The notes below the pieces were generated by a model that saw nothing but the letters and a program-made list of their open reading frames with translations, did not search any database and was not told the DNA's origin. Of a stretch of 64,000 bases of DNA, positions 52,914-60,689 are shown in pieces. Positions within the stretch are counted from its first letter, which is position 1, and each line of letters begins with the position of its first letter. Origin of the DNA: Bradyrhizobium sp. WSM3983 (GTDB taxonomy: Bacteria; Pseudomonadota; Alphaproteobacteria; Rhizobiales; Xanthobacteraceae); contig NZ_AXAY01000034.1 of the NCBI RefSeq assembly GCF_000473045.1, forward strand, positions 37,365 through 101,364, written 5' to 3'. The position numbers and the translations under genes are program-made.

Positions 52914-53702
52914 TCACGCCGCGTCGGCCGCCGCCGCGGGCGCGGGCGCGGCTGCGAATTGCGAGGCGATATCGCCGTGAAACACGGAGGGACCGACATG
53001 GTCGAGCGAGCTCTGGATATCGGCCCAGATCTCGCCGCCGATATCAGTCCAGCGCTTGCAGAAGGCGAAGTCCTCGGAGAGATAGGTGCCGGTCGCCGGA
53101 TCGATCATGCACTCGAACAGCGCGAACCGGTTCGGGCTCGCGACAAGAGTGTCGTGGGAATGTTCGCGGAAGAATTGCAGATTGGCATAGTCCGGATGGC
53201 GGCACATCGCCTCCAGCGCCTGGCGGCGGATCATCAGGAAACCGGTGCCGGCATAGCGCACGCGGGTAAAACCGTTGACCACCACGATGCGATCGGGATC
53301 CTCGATCTCGAGCACGTAGTCGAGCGAGGCCGCCGTCACATCGGCCCGCCCGGCCTTGATCGCACGGGTCGCCTTGTCCCAATTGACCCGCTTGATCGGA
53401 TAGCAGCCCGCGACGACGTCGGCGCCGCATTCGATCAGCCGGAACACCTGCTCGGGCTTGAAGCCGATGTCGGCATCGATGAAAAGGAAATGCGTCGCGT
53501 CCGGGTCGTCCAGGAACATCGCAACCAGATTGGCCCGCGCACGCGTGATCAGCGCGTCACCGTCGCGCAACAGCACCTTGAGCCCGAGATTGGACATGCC
53601 ATGCACGGCGCGCTGGAGTGCGAAGATCGAGCTCGCGTAAATGCTCGACACCTGCCCGCCGAAGCACGGCGTGGCCACCACCAGTTGCATCTTGTCAGAC
53701 AT
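52914..53702 (-). CDS. Glycosyltransferase-like protein (GT-A fold)
   Basis: A 262-aa cytosolic protein. LVVATPCFGGQVSSIYASSI at the N-terminus, the metal-binding D-x-D in THFLFIDADIGFKPEQVFRL (about residue 75), GTGFLMIRRQALEAM and SEDFAFCKRWTDIGGEIWAD are typical of GT-A transferases related to family 2. The acceptor is unknown. It is the first gene of the four-gene cluster, with an exact CtrA box 52 bp upstream, and sits between flgL and flbT. Glycosylation of flagellins is a plausible job but not shown. Confidence 0.8.
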   Translation of the reverse strand: MSDKMQLVVATPCFGGQVSSIYASSIFALQRAVHGMSNLGLKVLLRDGDALITRARANLVAMFLDDPDATHFLFIDADIGFKPEQVFRLIECGADVVAGCYPIKRVNWDKATRAIKAGRADVTAASLDYVLEIEDPDRIVVVNGFTRVRYAGTGFLMIRRQALEAMCRHPDYANLQFFREHSHDTLVASPNRFALFECMIDPATGTYLSEDFAFCKRWTDIGGEIWADIQSSLDHVGPSVFHGDIASQFAAAPAPAAAADAA

Positions 53703-53753
53703 CGACGGCTCCGCGCCCCGCTCAAATCCTCACCAAGAGGTAAAGAGGCATGG

Positions 53754-53768
53754 TTAACGGCGCCTTAA
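53754..53768. promoter_or_regulatory. CtrA box (exact) upstream of the glycosyltransferase cluster
   Basis: TTAACGGCGCCTTAA. It lies 52 bp before the glycosyltransferase start and seven bases past the flgL stop, so it can only serve the downstream minus-strand cluster. Confidence 0.65.
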
Positions 53769-53775
53769 TGCGCCG

Positions 53776-55695
53776 TTACAGGAACTTGACCAACGAGAGC
53801 TGCGCGAGGTTGGCGGTCGTCTGGTAGGACGCCTGCAGCGCGTTCTGGAGCGACAGGATTTCGCTCGCGACCTGGTCGGGCGACGCCGACTCCGCCTGGT
53901 CGACGATGTTCTGAAGCTGCGCCTTGGCCTGGGTCTGGCGCGTGCTCGCGTCCTTCATCGTGTTCTGGGCCATCGCGATGTCGGTCTGGATGTCCTCGAT
54001 CTTCTGCTGCCCGGGCTGCGGGGTCAGCGCCTGCGTAGTGCGCTGGCTCAGCGCCGCGACCGTCGCGCCCGAATATTGCCCGGTCGGCGAGGTCGAGAAC
54101 GTGCCGTACACGGCGACTGCCTGCAATTGCTTGCGGATCGCGTCCTCGTCGGCCTGCGCGCCATATTGCACCGTGACGGAATCGTCGACCCGCGCCACCG
54201 CGGTCGAGCGTGCCGAGCCCGGCCCGTCATTGCCGGTGTACCATTTCACGGTCGTGGCCGAGCCGTTCACCAGCGTTGTTGCCGAACTCGCGGGCGAAGA
54301 GCCGACGCGCAGCGGCGGCTGCGTGGCGGTGATCGGGGTTGAGCTGAAGCCGAGCGCGCCGAGCGCGGCGGTCGCGCCAGGGCTCGAGCCCGAGATACTC
54401 AGACTCGCCGCGTCGTCAGTGTTGATCGTGATCGAGCCGACCCGGATGGTCGACGGCCTCGAGGTCCCCGTGATGGCGTCAATCTTGCTCATCAGGGCCT
54501 GCACGTTGTCGCCGACGTTGAGCTGGTTGCCGGTCGCGCCCGACGCGACGAAACTCAGCGTGGTGCCGTTGACGGTGATGGTGTCACCGACAGAGAAGCC
54601 CGGCGCGATCGAGTCCGATGGCGCCGTGCCCGATAGCGCGGTGGTGCTGCTGATCGGTGCCGCAGGGCTCGCCTGGTTGGTCTTGTTAGCGCCGATTACC
54701 GAGCCATCGGTGTTGAAGAAATTGTCGCCGGCGGCGACGGCCGATGCCGCCACCAGCGAGGTGTTGGCGAGCTTCTTGATCGCGGTGTTCAGCGCGGTGT
54801 TGAGGTTCGACGCCGTGATGTTCGGGTCGGGTGGAACCACCGGAACGACATTGGGATTGCCGGGATCGATCGCGAAGCAGCCGACCGGCGTCGGCGTCGC
54901 GCTGGACGCAGTCAGGTCGATCTGCTCGGTCGAACCATCAGGCAGCGCGAACTGCACGCTGAGCTTGTCGCCGTTCTTCGGGTTGATGCCGTTGAGATCG
55001 ACCGAGAACGACACCGGCGATCCGCTCGGGCCCGTGACCGTCGCGCCGGTCAGCGTCGAGGACACCGCGGAGATCTTCAGACCGAACGGTGATCCCGCGA
55101 CGTCCTCGGACACCTTCACCGAGCTCGGCGTCGGCTGTGGCGTCGCCAGCACCAGCCGCCCCATGCCGTTGGCACCGAGGTCGGCTGCCTGACGTTCGGC
55201 CATGACGGTTTTCAGGCCCGCCTGCGTTGTGGTGCCGTTGATGATGTCGCCGGCGTTGGCGACCGACTGCGTGTTGTAGGCGGTGCCGGAGAACAGATAG
55301 CGGTTGCCCGACTGCGTGTTGAGGACGCCGACCATCGAGCCGAACTGCGCGGCCGCCGTGTTCTGCGCCACCGTCAGGCCGTTGACGTTGAGATCCTGTG
55401 AGCTGGTGGCCGAGCCCGTCTGTACCGTGTTGCGAATCGTCGTCAGCGACTGCAGCGCGGTATTGGCGAGGTTGATGTTGACGTTGACGTTGGTGATCGT
55501 GTCGGTATAGGCGGCGATGTTCGAAAGCTGCGCGCGCGAGGCGATCGCAAAGCCTTCGTTGGTCCCCATGCCGGAATAGTTCTGCGACAGCTTGCCGGTC
55601 GAGAGCTGCGTCGACAGGTCGGTGAGCTGCTGGTTGATGTTACGGACCTGCGCGCCGAGGACCGACGAACCGTAATTGATGCTGCTGATCGACAT
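53776..55695 (-). CDS. flgL: Hook-filament junction protein FlgL (long)
   Basis: A 639-aa junction protein. The N-terminal flagellin-like helix (MSISSINYGSSVLGAQVRNI, NQQLTDLSTQLSTGKLSQNY) and C-terminal helix (LSLQNALQASYQTTANLAQL, SLVKFL) are conserved. FlgL in enterobacteria is about 317 aa; the extra length is a central Ser/Thr-rich beta region. This includes a module (about residues 368-450; GDTITVNGTTLSFVASGATG, then NVQALMSKIDAITG) resembling the flagellin DUF1522-like repeats. It is the last gene of flgE-flgK-flgL. Confidence 0.9.
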   Translation of the reverse strand: MSISSINYGSSVLGAQVRNINQQLTDLSTQLSTGKLSQNYSGMGTNEGFAIASRAQLSNIAAYTDTITNVNVNINLANTALQSLTTIRNTVQTGSATSSQDLNVNGLTVAQNTAAAQFGSMVGVLNTQSGNRYLFSGTAYNTQSVANAGDIINGTTTQAGLKTVMAERQAADLGANGMGRLVLATPQPTPSSVKVSEDVAGSPFGLKISAVSSTLTGATVTGPSGSPVSFSVDLNGINPKNGDKLSVQFALPDGSTEQIDLTASSATPTPVGCFAIDPGNPNVVPVVPPDPNITASNLNTALNTAIKKLANTSLVAASAVAAGDNFFNTDGSVIGANKTNQASPAAPISSTTALSGTAPSDSIAPGFSVGDTITVNGTTLSFVASGATGNQLNVGDNVQALMSKIDAITGTSRPSTIRVGSITINTDDAASLSISGSSPGATAALGALGFSSTPITATQPPLRVGSSPASSATTLVNGSATTVKWYTGNDGPGSARSTAVARVDDSVTVQYGAQADEDAIRKQLQAVAVYGTFSTSPTGQYSGATVAALSQRTTQALTPQPGQQKIEDIQTDIAMAQNTMKDASTRQTQAKAQLQNIVDQAESASPDQVASEILSLQNALQASYQTTANLAQLSLVKFL

Positions 55696-55713
55696 GTTTC
55701 AGAGCCCTACTGA

Positions 55714-57594
55714 TTACCCTTGAGCCTGGAGCAACGTATTCATCATGCTCTGCACCACCGACATCACATGGGCGTTGGCGGCATAGGCATTCTGAAGCTG
55801 GATCAGGTTCGACATCTCCGAGTCCAGATTGACGCTGGAGGTCGAGTTGAACTTGGCCTGGAGCGTCGAGACCACGACGCTCTGGCCCTGCTGGAGCGCG
55901 GTCGCCTGGGTCGACGCGTTGGCCTGCACGCTCAGGAATTGCTGGAGGTAATTCGAGACGCTGCCGGTGAACGGCTGGCTTGCCGAGCCAAGACCGGTCT
56001 GCGGCGAATAGGAGTACACCGCATTGGTGAGCTGCGAGTAGAGATAATCCGACCGCGTGGTGTCGCCCGTGGGCGTCACCGGCGAGGTGCTGTAGATCGA
56101 CAGCCTGGTCGGGTCGGTGGTGAGCTGCGTGTTCACGGCGATGCGGCCGGCAAGGCCGGTCATCTGCGAGCCCGAAGCCGTGATCGCGCCGGTATAGAGC
56201 GCCTGGCCGCCGTCGGTGAACAGCGGCAGCTGCGGACCGCCCGAGGTCAGCGAGGAGACCGTCTTGGTGCTTGACGCCGAAGTGATCTTGGCGAGGCCGC
56301 TGTTGTCATCCGTGACCCGCAGCGTCGTCGCGGTCGCCGGCGACGGTGCCGCGGAGAACGACAGGTGCGAGCCTGATAGCGCGGTGTTGAGCGCGGCGGC
56401 GATCGCCCCCATGCCGTTGGAAAAATTGACGCCGATCTGCATCGGATTGGCGTTCGTGGCGTTCTGAAGCGGCAGCGCCGCCGGATCGGTCACGTTCACC
56501 AGCGTGATCTGGCGCTGCGTGTTGGTGGAGTCGGTATAGGTGATGTTGACGGTGTTGCCGGGCTGCGCGCCGGCGAGATCGATGTCGAAGCCGGCGGGCG
56601 GACCGGAGACGGTGGTGCCCGCCGTGGTCTTGTCCGACAGTGCGCTCGACATCGTCGCGGCGAGCTGGTCGACCTGGTTCTGCGCCTGCACCAACGTCTG
56701 GTCGCGCAGCTTCAGATCGGCCGCGATCTGGCCGGAGGAGACCACGTTATTGCCGGCGACGTCGATGGAGGAACCGTTCGGCAGCTTGATAGTGAGCGCA
56801 CCGACGCCCGACTTGGCCGGGTCGACGTTGTAGAGCGACGTCGCACCCAACGCGCCAGCAGACGCGAACGAGAATTGCGAGGCCAGTCCCGCGCCGACCA
56901 GCTGGATGCCCGTCGTGGTGTAGATGTTGGCCTGGTTCGATCCGTCGGTGGTGACGCGGACGTCGACATATTTCGACAGCGAGTTGATGGCCTGGTCGCG
57001 CTGGTCCATCAGGGTTGCCGCGGACGGATCGGTCGAGGCCAGGCCCTGGAGCTTGGTGTTGATGTCGGCAATCTGGTTCAGCGCCGCGTTGGCGGCTTGC
57101 GCCGAGGTGCCGAGATCCTGCTCGACATTGGAGCGCAGCGACTGGATGCCTTTCGTGGTGACGTTGAGCTGCGTCGCCAACGCCTGCGCGGCACCGAGCG
57201 CGACCGTCTGCGCCGATGATGAGCCCGCGCTTGTCGACAGCGCCTGGAGCGAAGAGGTGAAATTGTTCAGCGCGGTTTCGAGCGTGCCGCTGTTGCCCGG
57301 CGTACCGTAGACATTCTGAAGCTGCTTCAGAATGTTGGCCATCTGGTCGGCATAGCCGCTGCCGCCGGTCTCGGTGCGCAGCTGGTTCTGCACATAGCTG
57401 TCGATGGCGCGGCTGACGCCGGTTGTCTTCGCCGTCGAGCCGAAATCGCCGGTGGTGACTTCGATCTGGTTCGGCGTCTGGGCGACGTAACCCGGCGTCT
57501 GCGAGTTTGCGACGTTCGACGAGACGATCGACAGCGCGGCCTGGTTGGCACGCAGGCCGCTCATCGCACTGGCAAGGGCTGAACTCAAACCCAT
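55714..57594 (-). CDS. flgK: Hook-filament junction protein FlgK
   Basis: A 626-aa hook-associated protein 1. It begins MGLSSALASAMSGLRANQAA and continues LSIVSSNVANSQTPGYVAQT, the family signature, with LDSEMSNLIQLQNAYAANAH and VMSVVQSMMNTLLQAQG at the end. Its length is close to typical (about 550-620). A central region (GFDIDLAGAQPGNTVNITYT) is variable. It lies 35 bp after flgE and 18 bp before flgL. Confidence 0.94.
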   Translation of the reverse strand: MGLSSALASAMSGLRANQAALSIVSSNVANSQTPGYVAQTPNQIEVTTGDFGSTAKTTGVSRAIDSYVQNQLRTETGGSGYADQMANILKQLQNVYGTPGNSGTLETALNNFTSSLQALSTSAGSSSAQTVALGAAQALATQLNVTTKGIQSLRSNVEQDLGTSAQAANAALNQIADINTKLQGLASTDPSAATLMDQRDQAINSLSKYVDVRVTTDGSNQANIYTTTGIQLVGAGLASQFSFASAGALGATSLYNVDPAKSGVGALTIKLPNGSSIDVAGNNVVSSGQIAADLKLRDQTLVQAQNQVDQLAATMSSALSDKTTAGTTVSGPPAGFDIDLAGAQPGNTVNITYTDSTNTQRQITLVNVTDPAALPLQNATNANPMQIGVNFSNGMGAIAAALNTALSGSHLSFSAAPSPATATTLRVTDDNSGLAKITSASSTKTVSSLTSGGPQLPLFTDGGQALYTGAITASGSQMTGLAGRIAVNTQLTTDPTRLSIYSTSPVTPTGDTTRSDYLYSQLTNAVYSYSPQTGLGSASQPFTGSVSNYLQQFLSVQANASTQATALQQGQSVVVSTLQAKFNSTSSVNLDSEMSNLIQLQNAYAANAHVMSVVQSMMNTLLQAQG

Positions 57595-57629
57595 CTTGAC
57601 TAGCCGCCTTTGGTTACGTTACGCGCCGA

Positions 57630-59915
57630 TCAGCGCAACACGTTCAGGAGGTCCTGCACCATCGAGTTCGCCGTCGTGATCACCTTGGTGTTGGCCGAAT
57701 AGGCCTGCTGGGTCACGATCAGCTTGGTGAATTCGTCGGCGATGTCGGTGTTGGATCCCTCCAGCGACGAGCCGCTGATGGTGCCCGAGGCACCGGCAAT
57801 CGCCGGACCCGACTGGTCGGTCACGGCATAGGCGCCGCCGTCCATCGCCTTGAGGTAGTTGGTGCCGTTGAAGTGCGACAGCGTCACTTGGGCGAGGTCG
57901 AGGTTCTGACCGTTGGAGAAGGTGCCGACCACGAGCCCGTTGTTGTTGACGGCGACGGAGCGGAGCTGACCCGCGGCATAGCCGTTCTGCGTGATGGTGT
58001 TGATGGTCACCGCGCCACTGTTGCTCGCATATTGCGTCAGGGCGCCCGAAGAGAGGTTGAGGGCGACCGAGCCCAGCGATTGGCCGCTGACCGTGACGTT
58101 GCTAAGAGTGATGCCCGAACCTGCCGGTGAGGTGAGCGAGCCGTCAGCTGCGAAAGTAAAGGCCTGTCCCGCGTTCACCCAGCCGACCCCCGTGCCGGTC
58201 GCATTCGGGTCGGTCTGGTAGAACAAATTCCATGTGTCGGCATGACCGTTGCCGAGCGAGGCACTGTCGGTCTTGGCCCAGCGCAACTGCAGGTTCACCG
58301 GGGTGCCGGCCGCGTTGTAGGCTGTCACCGCGCCGCCACTGATCGATTCCTTGGTGAAGGTCGCTATGTCATTGCCGATCACGCCGCCCGTACCGGAAGT
58401 GCCACCGCCGCCGCGGTTCTTCTGGACCGTCGAGGTGAAGCCGAGCGCGGCGAAAGCGTTGCTGTTGGAGCTCGTCACGTTCAGCTGGGGGTTGGCGGTA
58501 CCGGTTTGCAGCGTGATGACGCCGTTGGAGATCGAGGAGGAGCCTGCCCCGGCGCCGCTCAGAACGTCGATCTTGTTTAGCAGTGTGGTGATGTCATCGG
58601 TGATGTTGATCTGGTTTGCACCGGACGCGCCCGAAGCCATGAAGGTCAGCGTCTGACCGTTCACCGTGATCGTATCGGGGTTGACGACGGGCGGACCCGA
58701 CGATCCCGCCTGGAATCCCGATGAGAGGACTTCCGAGCCGCCGGGCGTCGCGGCGCCGCCCAACAACGTTCCGGAGGTGATCGCGGGCGTAGACAGCACA
58801 TTGCCGCCGCGCGTCACGCTGCTGATACCGAGCAGACCGGCCGCGGCGCCGGAAACCGTAATATCGCTGGTGGTGTTGGTTGTGATCTGGATGTTGCCGG
58901 CGGACGTCATCGACGCGGTAGCGGGCGCGCCGCCTGCCGCCGTCACGATCGCATTCAGGATGTCGGACATCTTTGCGCCAGTGCCCGCCTGCAGACCGAT
59001 TGTCGTGGGATTGCCGGTCGTCACACCTGAGACGGCGGGATCGAACTTGATCACCGTGCCATTGATCGTCATCTGGGTGTTGGCCAGGCTGGTCAGCAGC
59101 GTGGTGTTCAGATGCGGGGTGAAGCCGGAATCGAGCGACGTACCGCTAGAGGCCGCGGCTGAAGAGCTATCCATCAATGCCACCGAGCCCGTGGCGGTCG
59201 TCGCGGTATAGGCGGAGCGGAGATTGCCGGTGGCAGCCGCGCCCGGGACGCCCACACTGACAAAGGGCGGCGGCGGCGTGCCCACGATAAGCGGGCTGGC
59301 TGCGAAATCGGACGGGTTAAGGCCGCCGGCCGCGAGCAGCGTCTTGCTCGCCGCAGTCGTGCTCGCCACCGTGTTCGGCACGGACGGCAGGTTCGCCGCG
59401 TACTGGATCGAGGTCGTCGCCTGCGCCGGGACGAAGTTGTTCTGGAATTGCAGCACCGTCGGCACGCTGCCGGTCGGGTTGCCGGTCTTCGGGTCGACCG
59501 TGACACCCATCAGATAGTAGCCGGCGCCGTTGACGAGGTTGCCGTTGGAATTGACCTGGAAGTCGCCGCGACGGGTGTAGTAGTTGACGCCGTCGAACAC
59601 CGGCACGTTGTCGACGACACCGCTCGCCTTCTGCACCGAGAAAAAGCCGTCGCCGGTGATCGCCATGTTGGTGGCGACGCTGGAGGACGAGATCGTGCCC
59701 TGGGTGGTGATGGTCGCCTGCGCATGCGCGGTGACGCCGCCGGCAACCTGCTTGCTCGGCACGGACGCGTCAGGGATGAGATCTTGGAACGAGGTCCCGA
59801 TGCCCTTGTAACCGGTGGTGGATGAGTTCGCGATGTTGCCGGAAATGTTCTGAAGCGCGTAGGACTGCGCCTGCAGACCACCCACCGAGGTGTTCATTGC
59901 ATCGAAGATACCCAT
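57630..59915 (-). CDS. flgE: Flagellar hook protein FlgE (long)
   Basis: A 761-aa hook subunit, larger than the 400-600 aa of most bacteria. It begins MGIFDAMNTSVGGLQAQSYA, LQNISGNIANSSTTGYKGIG and ends SSLEGSNTDIADEFTKLIVT, QQAYSANTKVITTANSMVQD, then LLNVLR. The middle contains two modules (about residues 278-365 and 412-493; NPDTITVNGQTLTFMASGAS, LLNKIDVLSGAG) like those in the flagellins and FlgL. It is the first gene of flgE-flgK-flgL, behind a strong sigma-54-type promoter. Confidence 0.94.
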   Translation of the reverse strand: MGIFDAMNTSVGGLQAQSYALQNISGNIANSSTTGYKGIGTSFQDLIPDASVPSKQVAGGVTAHAQATITTQGTISSSSVATNMAITGDGFFSVQKASGVVDNVPVFDGVNYYTRRGDFQVNSNGNLVNGAGYYLMGVTVDPKTGNPTGSVPTVLQFQNNFVPAQATTSIQYAANLPSVPNTVASTTAASKTLLAAGGLNPSDFAASPLIVGTPPPPFVSVGVPGAAATGNLRSAYTATTATGSVALMDSSSAAASSGTSLDSGFTPHLNTTLLTSLANTQMTINGTVIKFDPAVSGVTTGNPTTIGLQAGTGAKMSDILNAIVTAAGGAPATASMTSAGNIQITTNTTSDITVSGAAAGLLGISSVTRGGNVLSTPAITSGTLLGGAATPGGSEVLSSGFQAGSSGPPVVNPDTITVNGQTLTFMASGASGANQINITDDITTLLNKIDVLSGAGAGSSSISNGVITLQTGTANPQLNVTSSNSNAFAALGFTSTVQKNRGGGGTSGTGGVIGNDIATFTKESISGGAVTAYNAAGTPVNLQLRWAKTDSASLGNGHADTWNLFYQTDPNATGTGVGWVNAGQAFTFAADGSLTSPAGSGITLSNVTVSGQSLGSVALNLSSGALTQYASNSGAVTINTITQNGYAAGQLRSVAVNNNGLVVGTFSNGQNLDLAQVTLSHFNGTNYLKAMDGGAYAVTDQSGPAIAGASGTISGSSLEGSNTDIADEFTKLIVTQQAYSANTKVITTANSMVQDLLNVLR

Positions 59916-59979
59916 AACTTTGTCTCCAAATCCGATCTCGGCGGCCGGCAGACCCGTGGCCGCAGTCGGAGGAGACGTC

Positions 59980-59994
59980 GCAAGGCCTATGCCA
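59980..59994 (-). promoter_or_regulatory. Sigma-54 promoter of flgE-flgK-flgL
   Basis: Minus strand TGGCATAGGCCTTGC matches TGGCAC-N5-TTGC with one substitution, correct GG/GC spacing, 65 bp before the flgE start. It is the best sigma-54 site in the window. Confidence 0.75.
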
Positions 59995-60034
59995 ATGCGG
60001 GTATTCTCAGAAAATCAATGACTTAAATAGAAGG

Positions 60035-60056
60035 GCCCCGGTCGGATGACCGGGGC
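60035..60056 (-). terminator. Hairpin after msrB
   Basis: GCCCCGGTC-GGAT-GACCGGGGC, a perfect 9-bp stem; on the minus strand it is followed by ccttctattt. It separates msrB from the flgE promoter. Confidence 0.65.
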
Positions 60057-60093
60057 ACAATTGCCGGGCCGGCAACAATTGCCGGGACCAAAC

Positions 60094-60594
60094 CTATGTT
60101 GCGGATGGTGTCGCGGGGTGGAAGACCAGCCCGAAACCGTCGATGCAATAGCGCAATCCGGTCGGCTTCGGACCGTCGTCGAAGACGTGGCCGAGATGGC
60201 CACCGCAGCGCCGGCAGTGCACCTCGGTGCGCACCATGCCGAAGGTGCGATCCTCGGTCTTGCCGACGTTGCCCTCGATCGGCTGGTAGAAGCTCGGCCA
60301 ACCCGTACCGCTCTCGAATTTGGTCTCCGACGCGAACACCGGCAGGTCGCAACCGGCGCAGGCGAAGGTGCCCTTGCGATGCTCCTTCAGAAGCGGGCTC
60401 GTGCCCGGCCGTTCGGTCCCCTCCTTGCGCAGGATCTCATATTGCTGCGGCGTCAGCTGGGCGCGCCATTCTGCATCCGTCTTCTCGATCTCGAACTTCT
60501 CGGCGGCCTCAGCAGGCGTTGCTCTCAGCCAGCGGAAGGCCGAAAGGCCAAACAGGCCGGCGACGGTCGTCAACAGGATGCGGCGGTCAAACAT
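60094..60594 (-). CDS. msrB: Peptide-methionine (R)-S-oxide reductase MsrB, exported form
   Basis: A 166-aa repair enzyme that reduces methionine-R-sulphoxide. The N-terminus MFDRRILLTTVAGLFGLSAF is a twin-arginine-like or Sec export leader. The catalytic domain has FACAGCDLPVFASETKFESG and CRRCGGHLGHVFDD (two Cys pairs for zinc), and RYCIDGFGLVF with the catalytic Cys. An export leader implies a periplasmic enzyme protecting envelope proteins. MFDRR at 60594 is preferred to a start nine codons upstream. Confidence 0.92.
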   Translation of the reverse strand: MFDRRILLTTVAGLFGLSAFRWLRATPAEAAEKFEIEKTDAEWRAQLTPQQYEILRKEGTERPGTSPLLKEHRKGTFACAGCDLPVFASETKFESGTGWPSFYQPIEGNVGKTEDRTFGMVRTEVHCRRCGGHLGHVFDDGPKPTGLRYCIDGFGLVFHPATPSAT

Positions 60595-60689
60595 CTCATT
60601 CTCCGTGCGCAGAAAGTCCACGCCCTGAGATACGGGCTCTAACGGCTGACGTTACACTTCCGAGCGGCATTTTTCTCTTCTTATTGGAC

